NCBI RefSeq assembly: GCF_001884045.1
Contig: NZ_MACF01000070.1
Coordinates: forward strand, 1 to 64,000
Length of the DNA: 64,000 nucleotides
Source of the DNA: Bacillus mobilis
GTDB taxonomy: Bacteria; Bacillota; Bacilli; Bacillales; Bacillaceae_G
Direction: 5' to 3'
The translations under genes and the position numbers were made by a program. This document shows positions 1 through 8,815 of this stretch, piece by piece (the stretch's first letter is position 1; each line of letters starts with the position of its first letter). Under the pieces are notes generated by a model, which searched no databases, was not told the origin of the DNA, and saw only the letters and a list, made by a program, of their open reading frames with translations.

Positions 1-519
1 CGGCATACGTATTTTAATGGAACCGAATTTTTTTCTGAATGCAACACTCATCGGAATCATCCAAAACCCGCTCTCATCCACTTTTGGAACTTGATAGATT
101 TCAATAATTCGTTTGTCGGTGGAATGAGAATAATTTGGAAACTTCGGACGACCTGTGAACTTCTCAGGATTTTTCTTCCACTGTTCCAATGCTTTAAAAA
201 AGCTCTTCACTTCTGTAAACAAGGCTCTACGAATCGCTTGAACAGAGTTTGATTGAACGCCCGAGTAGTTCATATCGGTTTGCATGGCAGTATCCACTTC
301 TTTTACAGTAGCCATTTTATTATTGTTCAAATAACTTTGTTTCATCGTGTACAAGCCAGCATTTCGCAAAGCTTTTGAACTATGTGACATGCGCTGAAGT
401 AAGCGAAATTCTCTTGCAGTCAGACAAGCTCGTCCGATATTCTGTTTCTGCGTGAATCGTTGCATGTTTTCTCTTTTCTTTTGTTTCCGTAATACTTTCA
501 CTGCTTTCTTTCTAGCCAT
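1..519 (-). CDS. tnpB: IS200/IS605-family TnpB (OrfB) endonuclease/transposase, N-terminal part
   Basis: An open frame runs from an ATG at 519 to the window edge (173 codons, no stop), so only the N-terminal part is visible. It starts with a basic stretch (MARKKAVKVLRKQKKRE) and contains the TnpB/OrfB N-terminal signatures NSVQAIRRALF and KFTGRPKFPNYS. An AGGTGG ribosome site lies 7 bases upstream of the ATG. TnpB is the RNA-guided nuclease of IS605/IS1341-type elements; the RuvC and zinc-finger parts and the guide-RNA (right) end would lie left of the window. No tnpA is visible, so this may be a tnpB-only element. Whether the gene is intact cannot be judged here. Confidence 0.85.
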   Translation of the reverse strand, partial: MARKKAVKVLRKQKKRENMQRFTQKQNIGRACLTAREFRLLQRMSHSSKALRNAGLYTMKQSYLNNNKMATVKEVDTAMQTDMNYSGVQSNSVQAIRRALFTEVKSFFKALEQWKKNPEKFTGRPKFPNYSHSTDKRIIEIYQVPKVDESGFWMIPMSVAFRKKFGSIKIRMP

Positions 520-540
520 TGTTTTCACCACCTTTCTTAG

Positions 541-887
541 AGGGATTATTAAAATTATTTTTGACAAATTAATATTTAGAAAGAAATAGAACAAGAACAT
601 CTTCTTCATCGTAATTCCTTTTGGATCAAGTAGCTGAATGAGAATCATTATCTAATTTCGTTGTCTTACAATCTATTCCCTCCTTATCTACATGATATCG
701 TAAGAAAAAAAGAAACAAACATTCGCCCTCAAACATTATTATGAGCGAAACAAAAGAGTTCAGCCTACCTTCTAACGGCAATTCATCTCCACCTGAATTG
801 TTGGGTTTCACCCGTAACACAAATCAGATGGAGTTTTCTTGCCGAAAAGGATAAAATAGATAAAAAGTCTACGAAGGAGGGATTCAT
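541..887. other. Dyad-rich segment between tnpB and the AraC gene (possible IS end or omega-RNA-like remnant)
   Basis: No convincing gene lies in these 347 bases. Three inverted repeats are clustered: 722-730 with 743-749 (TTCGCCCTC / GAGCGAA, one bulge), 779-785 with 794-800 (CAATTCA / TGAATTG, perfect), and 803-813 (GGGTTTCACCC). Read on the minus strand they give a compact structured stretch that could encode KPNNSGGDELPLEG, which resembles the coding and structured 3' end of some Bacillus TnpB modules. It may be a subterminal IS605 structure or a relic of a second element. The family link is from memory and weak. Confidence 0.3.
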
Positions 888-1748
888 TTGTCCAATGAAG
901 TGTATGAGATTCCACAATTTCAACGAAACCATCTTCCAGTAAAACTTCTTTACATAACAAAATCAAAATACGATAAAGATTGGCATAGTACCATTCATGC
1001 GCATCATTTTACAGAGCTATTGTATATTACTAAGGGCAAAGGAACTTTTATCTTTTATAAAGAAGAAATCCCTGTCCAAGAACACAATTTAATTATCATC
1101 AATCCAAATATCGAGCACACGGAAAAGTCTGATACGAATCACCCACTCGAATACATCGCACTTGGTATTCAAGGCCTGTCCTTTTCATCCTTAGAAAATC
1201 CTAGTCCAGTTACTATTCATAATTATAGCCAGGATCAAAAAAACTTTCTCTTCTACCTTCAGCAATTGGTCGAGGAAGTGGAAAACCATCAGGAAGATTA
1301 TGATTTAATTATACAAAATATTCTGGAAATATTACTACTTAAAATGATGAGAAAAAAATCCTTTAATGTAGAAAAAACATCTACTCAAAAAATCAATAAA
1401 GATATTGAATTTATTAAAAACTATATTAAGCAGCATTTTCACGAAAATATTAGCCTGGATACATTAGCTCGAATTAGTCATATAAACAAATATTACCTAT
1501 CCCATTCTTTCAGGAAGTTCGTCGGCGTTTCACCTATTGAATACTTAATTCAAACTCGTATTAGAGAAAGTAAAATATTGTTAGAAACTACCAATTATTC
1601 AATTTCTAACATTTCAACTATTACCGGGTTTTCTTCCCAATCATTCTTTGCACAATCATTTAAACGAGAAACGAATCTATCTCCCTCACAATACAGAAAC
1701 GCTATCAATTCTAGCAAAAACATACCAGATTCTAGTGCAAAAATTTAA
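888..1748 (+). CDS. AraC-family transcriptional regulator with N-terminal cupin sensor domain
   Basis: 286 residues from a TTG start, chosen because AAGGAGG (874-880) lies 7 bases upstream. The N-terminal half has the cupin-like His-rich stretch of AraC sensors (HAHHFTELLYITKG). The C-terminal ~100 residues carry the two AraC helix-turn-helix motifs: the first around ISLDTLARISHINKYYLSHS, the second around YSISNISTITGFSSQSFFAQ, then the FKRETNLSPSQYR tail typical of the family. It is a cytoplasmic DNA-binding protein; the ligand cannot be told. It is followed in the same direction by a second regulator and an ABC sugar ATPase, so carbohydrate uptake is a plausible but unproven target. Confidence 0.85.
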   Translation: MSNEVYEIPQFQRNHLPVKLLYITKSKYDKDWHSTIHAHHFTELLYITKGKGTFIFYKEEIPVQEHNLIIINPNIEHTEKSDTNHPLEYIALGIQGLSFSSLENPSPVTIHNYSQDQKNFLFYLQQLVEEVENHQEDYDLIIQNILEILLLKMMRKKSFNVEKTSTQKINKDIEFIKNYIKQHFHENISLDTLARISHINKYYLSHSFRKFVGVSPIEYLIQTRIRESKILLETTNYSISNISTITGFSSQSFFAQSFKRETNLSPSQYRNAINSSKNIPDSSAKI

Positions 1749-1816
1749 AGATAATTGCAATGAATCTATACTTATTTACAATATTGTTACTATTTTTTTG
1801 AAGGGGGAGTGTTCCT

Positions 1817-2680
1817 ATGATTCAACAATTAAAAACATATTATGGTGAGGATATAAAAATCAATGAAGCTGTGTTGTCAGAAGATTATAGCTGGTTTTTA
1901 GTTGAAGGAAACAAAGTCGGGATTCGAAAAATCCGATTACATCAAAGGGAGCATCAATTGCTTTCATCCATCTTAACACCCATTCATACTGAGACATTTT
2001 ATAAAACAGAAAAAGAAAAATCGTGGCATGAAGCATTATACAAAAATAACAATATCTCTATGCTATCAGTTCGTTTTTTACACTTCTTCACAACACAATC
2101 TATAGTAGAAAGAGAAGAATTTCAAGATGCTTTACAGTCTATGTTTTCTTTTACTACTACAATGATATGGGAAACTTCGCAAGCTGGCGTCCTCATATTA
2201 GAAGAAAACATAACGGAGTCTGTATTGCAAACAGCCTTAGATACACTAGAAACAGATTTTTTTGTATCCCTATCCTTCTTTGTTGGAAGACGCTATACGC
2301 AAACAGCTGAATTTGCTTATCTGTATCAATGGGAGCGAAAATTATTTTCTGTTCTTTCTCCCTATTTATCAAAAAAAATTACATACATTGAACAACTGCT
2401 CCCTTATCAATTAATGATTTCATTACCGAAAGAAGAAAGAAAAAAATACACGAATCATTTACTGGCACACATTTCGAATGACAAAGAACTAATTGATAGC
2501 GTTAAAGTATTCTTCCAATGTAACTTAAATGTATCTCTTGCAGCGAAACAATTATATTTACATCGTAATACTTTGCAGTATCGAATTGATAAATTCATTG
2601 AAAAAACAGGGATTAATATAAAAACTTTTGAAGGTGCAGTAGCAGTTTATATGGCGTTTCTTTCTTTAGATATCTCGTGA
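1817..2680 (+). CDS. PucR/CdaR-type helix-turn-helix regulator
   Basis: 287 residues; ATG at 1817 with GGGGGAG 8-10 bases upstream. The N-terminal ~200 residues show no domain I recognise. The C-terminal ~50 residues (NVSLAAKQLYLHRNTLQYRI followed by DKFIEKTGINI) are a classic PucR C-terminal HTH_30 domain, as in CdaR and other carbohydrate or purine regulators. It lies 68 bases after the AraC gene and 264 bases before the MsmX-like ATPase gene, all on the plus strand. A role in sensing sugar or acid substrates and controlling the downstream ATPase is inferred from context only. Confidence 0.75.
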   Translation: MIQQLKTYYGEDIKINEAVLSEDYSWFLVEGNKVGIRKIRLHQREHQLLSSILTPIHTETFYKTEKEKSWHEALYKNNNISMLSVRFLHFFTTQSIVEREEFQDALQSMFSFTTTMIWETSQAGVLILEENITESVLQTALDTLETDFFVSLSFFVGRRYTQTAEFAYLYQWERKLFSVLSPYLSKKITYIEQLLPYQLMISLPKEERKKYTNHLLAHISNDKELIDSVKVFFQCNLNVSLAAKQLYLHRNTLQYRIDKFIEKTGINIKTFEGAVAVYMAFLSLDIS

Positions 2681-2944
2681 AACTCTCATGAAACACGTTA
2701 CAATATTCATTTTCTCATACCATCATTGTTTTATGAATCGGAAACTCTTTTAACATATTTTTCCACTAAAAAGTAATACTTTTATCCCATATCTATAGAT
2801 GAAAGTATATCCTACAGTTGCTTTTTTGTTTCTTAAATCTGTAAACCTGCATAATAGCCTCTCATTCTTTTGTGCACAATGCCGATTTACTTACGCTTTT
2901 AATAATCTTATAATTCAATCAATTACAAAAAGGAGTGAATAATT

Positions 2945-4048
2945 ATGACCGAACTAGTATTAGATCATATTTTTAAAGTTTACGATAATAAAACCACTGC
3001 TGTTTCTGACTTTAATTTACATATTGAAGATAAAGAGTTTATCGTATTTGTCGGTCCTTCTGGATGCGGAAAATCAACAACTCTACGCATGATCGCAGGA
3101 CTAGAAGACATTTCCGATGGTTCGTTTTATATTGATGGAGAGCGTATGAATAATGTCGCTCCAAAAGATCGCAATATTGCGATGGTATTTCAAAATTACG
3201 CACTATACCCGCATATGACTGTTTATGACAATATCGCGTTTGGCTTAAAACTACGCAAACTTCCAAAAGATGAAATTAATCGTCGAGTAACGGAGGCATC
3301 GAAAATATTAGGGCTCGAAGATTACTTACAACGAAAACCGAAGGCATTATCAGGTGGACAACGCCAACGGGTTGCACTAGGAAGAGCTATCGTCCGTGAT
3401 GCAAAAGTATTTTTAATGGACGAGCCTCTATCGAATTTAGACGCAAAATTACGCGTCAGTATGCGTTCAGAAATCTCCAAACTACATCGTCGTTTAAATA
3501 CGACCACTATATATGTGACACATGATCAAACAGAAGCAATGACAATGGCATCACGCCTTGTCGTTATGAAAGATGGACTCATCCAGCAAGTCGGGACTCC
3601 AAAAGAAGTATATGATACGCCTGAAAACATATTTGTTGGCGGATTCATTGGTTCTCCAGCTATGAATTTCTTTACCGGAACATTACAAGATAACTATTTT
3701 CACATGGAAAATATTCGCTTCAAAGTACCAGATGGACAACTAAAAACTTTAAAGCAAAAAGGGTATAATGGACAAAAAATCATACTCGGCATTCGTCCTG
3801 AAGACATTCATGATGAGCCAATCGTTCTTCAATCTTCTCCTGAATCCACAGTCGAAATTACAGTAGAAGTTGCTGAATTATTAGGTGCTGAAACGATGAT
3901 TCATGGAAAACTTTCAAATCAAAACTTTATTGCGCGAATTAACGCTCGTTCCGAGATTAAGGCTAACGATTCACTCCCATTAGCTTTTAGTTTAGCGAAA
4001 GCACACTTTTTCGATATCACTACCGAACAACGGATTCGTAATATGTAA
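2945..4048 (+). CDS. MsmX/UgpC-like sugar ABC transporter ATP-binding protein
   Basis: 367 residues. The nucleotide-binding domain is complete: Walker A GPSGCGKST (~38-46), Q-loop FQNYALYPHMT, signature [15 protein letters not shown] (~135), Walker B VFLMDEPLSNLD (~155) and the switch histidine in YVTHDQTEA. The C-terminal ~120 residues form the MalK-type TOBE/OB regulatory region (GIRPEDIHDE). This is the class of shared ATPases (MsmX, UgpC, MalK) that power several carbohydrate importers. No permease or solute-binding protein is adjacent, so it is probably a stand-alone, multi-purpose ATPase serving transporters elsewhere. An AAAAAGGAG ribosome site precedes the ATG. Confidence 0.92.
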   Translation: MTELVLDHIFKVYDNKTTAVSDFNLHIEDKEFIVFVGPSGCGKSTTLRMIAGLEDISDGSFYIDGERMNNVAPKDRNIAMVFQNYALYPHMTVYDNIAFGLKLRKLPKDEINRRVTEASKILGLEDYLQRKPKALSGGQRQRVALGRAIVRDAKVFLMDEPLSNLDAKLRVSMRSEISKLHRRLNTTTIYVTHDQTEAMTMASRLVVMKDGLIQQVGTPKEVYDTPENIFVGGFIGSPAMNFFTGTLQDNYFHMENIRFKVPDGQLKTLKQKGYNGQKIILGIRPEDIHDEPIVLQSSPESTVEITVEVAELLGAETMIHGKLSNQNFIARINARSEIKANDSLPLAFSLAKAHFFDITTEQRIRNM

Positions 4049-4150
4049 TGGATGCATAGCTTCTACTTTAGAAAAAACAGATATAGTTGTGGCAAACATT
4101 TCGTGAAGTAGAATTAAATACTAGATTCCTCTGTATATGTGACAGAACCA

Positions 4151-4192
4151 TACTAAAAAACATCTCATATTTTTATGAGATGTTTTTTAGTA
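4151..4192. terminator. Bidirectional intrinsic terminator
   Basis: Near-perfect inverted repeat: ACTAAAAAACATCTCATA paired with TATGAGATGTTTTTTAGT, flanked by A and T runs on both strands. It separates the convergent sugar ATPase (plus) and intracellular protease (minus) genes and can serve both. Confidence 0.9.
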
Positions 4193-4196
4193 TTTG

Positions 4197-5147
4197 CTAT
4201 TCTTTTAATAAATCTAGTAATCCATTCCCTTCAGATGTACGTTCATATCCTAAAGGTACAGTTCTTTTAATAAGTTGTGCATATATTTCTGGCTCTGATA
4301 ACTTTCTACCATATTCCCTCTCACACTGCTTAATGAGCAATGCGAGCGCTCCAGCAACATGTGGTGTCGCCATAGAAGTACCACTTAATACCGCATATTT
4401 CCCTTCAGGATACGTAGATAATATTTCATCGCCTGGCGCCACTAGATCAATTTCTTGATTCGAATTACTAAAACATGCGATTTTCCGTTCTAAGTTGACA
4501 GCGCCGACTTCAATTACTTCTGCGTACGCACCTGGGAAGTCTAGTTCCTCTGTTTTATCATTACAATCTCCATTATTCCCAGCAGCACATACGACGAGAA
4601 CATCTTCCTTTACCGCATTCTGAATTGCTTCATGTAATTCTGGAACGTCTTGCGGACCACCAAGTGACATTGAAATGACTCTAACTCTTTCTTTATTAGG
4701 TCCTCTCCAATTTACAGCATAATGAATCGCCTCAATAATTTGCTCATAACTTCCAGAACCATCTCCCGCTAAAACCTTTAACACTAGCATTTTAGCAAGC
4801 GGTGCGACTCCTAAAACACCGACACCATTTTCAGTCGCTGCAATTGTCCCCGCTACATGAGTACCGTGTCCGTTATTATCAAGGTACATATTCGGATCCC
4901 CTTTGTAATCTTTCGTGAAATTTCTTCCACCGATAATGCGATCCTTTAAATCTATATGATTCACATCACAACCTGTATCTAATACGGCAACAACAATATC
5001 TTTTCCTTTCGCACTCTTCTCCCATACTTGTGGGGCATGAATAAGTTGTACACCTGGTGGAATTTCATTTACTTGTTCAACCACCTTATCTACTGTAAAA
5101 GGAATCAATTGTATACCTTTTTGTTTATTCGCTGTACTACTATTCAT
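4197..5147 (-). CDS. Intracellular subtilisin-like serine protease (Isp family)
   Basis: 316 residues. The subtilase triad is complete: D57 in VAVLDTGCD, H94 in NNGHGTHVAG, S258 in LSGTSMATPHVAG, with oxyanion N191 in AAGNNG. There is no signal peptide. Instead the N-terminus holds a short propeptide with LIPFTV (residues 14-19), the motif that blocks the active site in intracellular subtilisins until it is clipped. Length and architecture fit B. subtilis IspA, the main cytoplasmic protease of stationary phase. It is a single-gene unit ending at the shared terminator. Its start is followed upstream by an AbrB-type gene on the same strand but behind that gene's own terminator. Confidence 0.93.
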   Translation of the reverse strand: MNSSTANKQKGIQLIPFTVDKVVEQVNEIPPGVQLIHAPQVWEKSAKGKDIVVAVLDTGCDVNHIDLKDRIIGGRNFTKDYKGDPNMYLDNNGHGTHVAGTIAATENGVGVLGVAPLAKMLVLKVLAGDGSGSYEQIIEAIHYAVNWRGPNKERVRVISMSLGGPQDVPELHEAIQNAVKEDVLVVCAAGNNGDCNDKTEELDFPGAYAEVIEVGAVNLERKIACFSNSNQEIDLVAPGDEILSTYPEGKYAVLSGTSMATPHVAGALALLIKQCEREYGRKLSEPEIYAQLIKRTVPLGYERTSEGNGLLDLLKE

Positions 5148-5323
5148 CGTAATCCCTCCTGAAAATATATTATTTTCATTTCAGACCACTTTTGAAAAGG
5201 TTTAAATGTAACATTCGTTTTATTCGTTTCATTTTCCTTCCTTAAAAATATTTCTCAATATAGCTTACTAATTTTATACTACTCTTTTATTAATCTCGTA
5301 ATTTTTAGGCACCAATAACAAAA

Positions 5324-5353
5324 ATAAAAGGACCCATTTAATGGTCCTTTTAT
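5324..5353 (-). terminator. Intrinsic terminator of the AbrB-like gene
   Basis: ATAAAAGGACC / GGTCCTTTTAT inverted repeat around an 8-9 base loop. On the minus strand it is followed by TTTTTG. It lies about 50 bases after the stop of the AbrB-like gene. Confidence 0.85.
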
Positions 5354-5400
5354 AGTTTTTAAAGAATGATATGAAACTTTAAAAATAAAATAAATTAAGA

Positions 5401-5688
5401 CTAAGCTTCACTCTTATTTAAAAACTTCTCTATTTCTTTTATTAAATGTTTCGCTCCATCTATACTAACAGTAATGTTTCCATTTGCTAATGATATGTTT
5501 TGATCTGAAACATCACCTGTTATTTGACAAGCATTGTAAGGTTGATATTTTTGTAAAATGATTTTTTCTTCTTCTACGAAAATTTCAAGTGGTGATTTGA
5601 TTTGGATTCCTAATACTTCTCGTAACTCTTTAGGAATAACAATTCGTCCTAATTCGTCTACTTTTCGAATAATTCCTGTTGCTTTCAT
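5401..5688 (-). CDS. AbrB-family transition-state regulator (paralogue)
   Basis: 95 residues. The N-terminal ~50 residues are a canonical AbrB swapped-hairpin DNA-binding domain (GIIRKVDELGRIVIPKELRE). The C-terminal half has the CQITGDVS motif shared by B. subtilis AbrB and Abh. It diverges from AbrB itself in the second half, so it is more likely one of the several AbrB paralogues of the cereus group than the principal AbrB. These dimeric or tetrameric proteins repress stationary-phase genes during growth. A GGGGGGAG-like ribosome site precedes the ATG. Confidence 0.88.
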   Translation of the reverse strand: MKATGIIRKVDELGRIVIPKELREVLGIQIKSPLEIFVEEEKIILQKYQPYNACQITGDVSDQNISLANGNITVSIDGAKHLIKEIEKFLNKSEA

Positions 5689-5803
5689 ATTACTCCCCCC
5701 TTACTTTCTATTATTTTTTCCACCTCGCTCTTTCCATTTTATCACTTTTTGGTAATACTTGTCTCTTTTTAGAAAATTTTGTACTCAAGTTAAAATAACA
5801 CAA

Positions 5804-7684
5804 TTAACGAATACGTAATCTCTCTTTCAATTGTTTTAAATAACGAGATCGTATTAGTAAGAAATATACAACTTGGATTCCTACGAAAATACTTAATACA
5901 ATCGCATTTTCTTTAAATAATGAGTACTCAAACATCTGTCCCAGTGCCGTTAACGCTACTGCCCCATGTAATGTTGCAACACCTATTGGAACGAAGAATA
6001 AAAGTGCCAATCTGATTGTAACTACTTTCGATAATTCCCCACTCGTTAAGCCTACTTTTCGAATCATTTCAAACAAACGAGTATCATCCTCCAAATCAGA
6101 AAACAAACGGAAGTAAAGGAAACTTCCTGCACATACGAAAAATACTATACCAATGAAGAAGCCTACAAATAAAATTGGTCCTGCGATTTGTAAACTTTGG
6201 TTTTGTTCGTACTCTTCTGCACTAAACGTGGCATGTTCTTCATAAGTCTTCATCTGATGCGTAAGTTCTTTACCAACTTCAATTTCATCTTTCGTTCCTT
6301 CTGTTTTGTACACATAATCTTTTTCCTCTTTAAAGCCGTCTTGTAATGTATCATACTGATTTTTAGAGATTACATACACGTTACCTCGTAGTATTTTACT
6401 TAACGAAGAAGTATTAACTTTTTTTACTTTTAAAGCTTCATTCGTGTTTGGTAACGTAATTTCTTTTCTTTCTTTCATCGGTGGTCCTGGTATATCGACC
6501 GCCAAAAATAAAGCTTCTTTATTTGCTATAGTTTGAAATGGTTCGCCTGTTAACTTCGCATATTTCTCATAATCTGATTCTTTTATGAAAATAGCACTTC
6601 TTAACGACTGCTCCTCCGTCTTTTTCGTTGAAATGTTTGTTTTAGAAGCTGCTATATTATGTTTCTTTAATCCTTCGTCAATAATCTTCAAATGCTGTGA
6701 TTCATTACTATTTCCTTGCTTAGAATGATATTGAAATGCAATTGGTCTCTCCATAATTCCTTTCATCATTGATGCGAAACCAACTAATGTGCCGATTGCT
6801 GAAAATGCTACAGTTGAAATAATAGTTACAATAAAGAACATTCTTGCGTTGTCTCTCATGCGGTAAGCTAAATCTGATAACGTAATAATATTTGTCTGTG
6901 TCCAATAGAAACGTTTACTTTTTTTACATAGTCTAATAATAAAGACACTTAACTGCTTGTACAGCAAATACGTACCAATAATGACTACCGTTGTAACAGG
7001 AATCATCATGACAAATACCATTGCACCATGTGACAGAAGCGCTCCTGCATATCCCGCACTAAGCAATATGACTGCTAATATAGAAGAAATAATAGATGCT
7101 TTCGGTTCTGGCTTCGCTTCTGCTGATCCTCTAAACAATTTCATAATTTTATTTTTACGAACCATTCCTGCACTAAATAATGAAATAATCATAAATAATA
7201 TGAAAAACATAATACTCGTTACAACAATAGCTTTCATTGGTATGTAATACGCTAAAGTAATATCTAATTTTAATATCATCGGAGCTACAAATATTAATAT
7301 TCCGGAAAATAGCATGCCTGCAAGTATTCCAAAAATAATTGCCCCTATCCCAATCATAATATTTTCAAAGAAGATAAGACGCTTTAATTGATATTTCGTC
7401 ATACCTAACATCATTAAAATTCCTAATTCACGCTTTCTCGTTTTTAAAAACATTCCCATCGAATATAAAATAAAGAAAAACGTAAATAAGTAAATAATGG
7501 ACTGTGCAAAAGACATACTTACGAATACATACTGTCCCAATTCTCCAGCGCTTAATGCCGGATGAAACGCAAAAAATGAGTACACAAAAAAGGCCATAAT
7601 TGCAAATGCACTACTTAAAAAATATGCTGAGTATGTTCGTCTATTTCGCGTTACATTCCGGTATGCGAGTTCTCTAATGTTCAT
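5804..7684 (-). CDS. BceB/VraG-type ABC transporter permease (FtsX family), without adjacent ATPase
   Basis: 626 residues. The N-terminus MNIRELAYRNVTRNRRTYSA is typical of BceB-like peptide-antibiotic permeases. About ten hydrophobic segments are visible: one near the N-terminus, a cluster to ~residue 310, and three at the C-terminus. A large extracellular domain of roughly 200 residues lies between them (~310-500), as in BceB, VraG and YxdM. These permeases sense and remove antimicrobial peptides with an ATPase and signal to a kinase. No ATPase gene precedes it; the next gene upstream is the divergent nadE. The ATPase partner must be elsewhere, or this is a decayed operon. A BceR-like box lies ~82 bases upstream. 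Confidence 0.88.
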   Translation of the reverse strand: MNIRELAYRNVTRNRRTYSAYFLSSAFAIMAFFVYSFFAFHPALSAGELGQYVFVSMSFAQSIIYLFTFFFILYSMGMFLKTRKRELGILMMLGMTKYQLKRLIFFENIMIGIGAIIFGILAGMLFSGILIFVAPMILKLDITLAYYIPMKAIVVTSIMFFILFMIISLFSAGMVRKNKIMKLFRGSAEAKPEPKASIISSILAVILLSAGYAGALLSHGAMVFVMMIPVTTVVIIGTYLLYKQLSVFIIRLCKKSKRFYWTQTNIITLSDLAYRMRDNARMFFIVTIISTVAFSAIGTLVGFASMMKGIMERPIAFQYHSKQGNSNESQHLKIIDEGLKKHNIAASKTNISTKKTEEQSLRSAIFIKESDYEKYAKLTGEPFQTIANKEALFLAVDIPGPPMKERKEITLPNTNEALKVKKVNTSSLSKILRGNVYVISKNQYDTLQDGFKEEKDYVYKTEGTKDEIEVGKELTHQMKTYEEHATFSAEEYEQNQSLQIAGPILFVGFFIGIVFFVCAGSFLYFRLFSDLEDDTRLFEMIRKVGLTSGELSKVVTIRLALLFFVPIGVATLHGAVALTALGQMFEYSLFKENAIVLSIFVGIQVVYFLLIRSRYLKQLKERLRIR

Positions 7685-7765
7685 ATTACTTCTCCGCCCT
7701 TCTGCTAACTATGTTCTTATATTAGTAAAATGCGGAAATAGCTTCCATCGATTCAAATGACAAAA

Positions 7766-7785
7766 ACCTTACATTATTGAAAGGT
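7766..7785 (-). promoter_or_regulatory. BceR-like response-regulator box before the BceB-like permease
   Basis: ACCTTACATTATTGAAAGGT is an imperfect dyad close to the BceR-type pattern TNACA-N4-TGTAA (the second half has TGAAA). It differs at only 2 of 20 positions from the perfect dyad at 32402-32421 before the LCP gene. It lies 82 bases upstream of the permease start. Binding is inferred. Confidence 0.45.
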
Positions 7786-7795
7786 TTCAAAAAAA

Positions 7796-7824
7796 TTGCT
7801 TAAATGAAACAGTTTCATTATAAT
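7796..7824 (+). promoter_or_regulatory. Sigma-A promoter of nadE with a palindromic operator in the spacer
   Basis: TTGCTT (7796-7801), 17-base spacer, TATAAT (7819-7824): a near-consensus sigma-A promoter pointing at nadE, whose start is 130 bases further. The spacer is filled by the palindrome AATGAAAC-A-GTTTCATT (7803-7819, perfect 8-bp arms). A repressor bound there would occlude RNA polymerase. The regulator is unknown. Confidence 0.7.
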
Positions 7825-7954
7825 GACTACATTCATATTCATACACGCATCCTATTGTATATTCGTTAGTTTTGCGAAATAATAAAGGATAGAAGTATGT
7901 ACCAATATACATATAAACTTAATTACCGCTTTAATATGAATAGGAGGAATCATA

Positions 7955-8773
7955 ATGACATTACAAGAACAGATTATGAAAGCATTACATGTTCAGCCTG
8001 TAATTGATCCGAAAGCAGAAATCCGTAAACGTGTAGATTTCTTAAAAGATTATGTAAAAAAAACAGGTGCAAAAGGATTTGTACTTGGCATTAGTGGTGG
8101 ACAAGACTCTACATTAGCTGGACGTTTAGCTCAGCTTGCAGTGGAGGAAATTCGTAATGAAGGTGGTAACGCAACGTTTATTGCCGTGCGCCTTCCTTAT
8201 AAAGTGCAAAAGGACGAAGATGATGCACAATTAGCATTACAATTTATTCAAGCTGATCAATCTGTTGCATTTGATATTGCTTCAACAGTTGATGCTTTCT
8301 CAAATCAATATGAAAACTTACTTGGTGAATCATTAACAGATTTCAATAAAGGTAACGTAAAAGCACGTATCCGTATGGTTACGCAGTACGCAATCGGTGG
8401 TCAACAAGGATTACTTGTAATTGGAACTGATCACGCGGCAGAAGCTGTTACAGGATTCTTTACAAAATTCGGAGATGGTGGTGCAGACCTATTACCATTA
8501 ACAGGATTAACAAAACGCCAAGGACGCGCTCTATTACAAGAATTAGGTGCAGACGAGCGACTTTACTTAAAAATGCCAACAGCTGATTTATTAGATGAAA
8601 AACCAGGTCAAGCTGATGAAACAGAGTTAGGTATTACATATGATCAACTAGATGATTATTTAGAAGGTAAAGCCGTTCCAGCTGACGTAGCAGAAAAAAT
8701 TGAAAAACGTTACGCAGTAAGCGAACATAAAAGACAAGTTCCAGCATCAATGTTTGATGATTGGTGGAAATAA
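7955..8773 (+). CDS. nadE: NH3-dependent NAD+ synthetase
   Basis: 272 residues, the normal length for the ammonia-dependent enzyme. The PP-loop ATP-pyrophosphatase motif GISGGQDS is at residues 45-52. Further conserved parts include [20 protein letters not shown] and the C-terminal [14 protein letters not shown]. It adenylates and amidates nicotinic acid adenine dinucleotide to NAD+, the last step of NAD synthesis, in the cytoplasm as a homodimer. There is no glutaminase domain. AGGAGG lies 7 bases before the ATG. It is monocistronic, with a strong promoter at 7796-7824 and a terminator right after the stop. Confidence 0.97.
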   Translation: MTLQEQIMKALHVQPVIDPKAEIRKRVDFLKDYVKKTGAKGFVLGISGGQDSTLAGRLAQLAVEEIRNEGGNATFIAVRLPYKVQKDEDDAQLALQFIQADQSVAFDIASTVDAFSNQYENLLGESLTDFNKGNVKARIRMVTQYAIGGQQGLLVIGTDHAAEAVTGFFTKFGDGGADLLPLTGLTKRQGRALLQELGADERLYLKMPTADLLDEKPGQADETELGITYDQLDDYLEGKAVPADVAEKIEKRYAVSEHKRQVPASMFDDWWK

Positions 8774-8815
8774 AACATAAAAAAGAAGCTAATCTCATTA
8801 GCTTCTTTTTTATGT
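8774..8815. terminator. Bidirectional terminator between nadE and the NUDIX gene
   Basis: AACATAAAAAAGAAGCTAAT paired with ATTAGCTTCTTTTTTATGTT around a CTC loop. It has A/T tracts on both sides and serves the convergent genes. Confidence 0.92.

Noticed and set aside
626-820. 64-codon minus-strand frame between tnpB and the AraC gene
   Set aside because: No ribosome site and a mixed composition; only its first part resembles a TnpB tail. It is better explained as a structured relic than a gene.
6957-7247. 96-codon plus-strand frame inside the permease gene
   Set aside because: It is the antisense shadow of hydrophobic codons of the permease, with no ribosome site.
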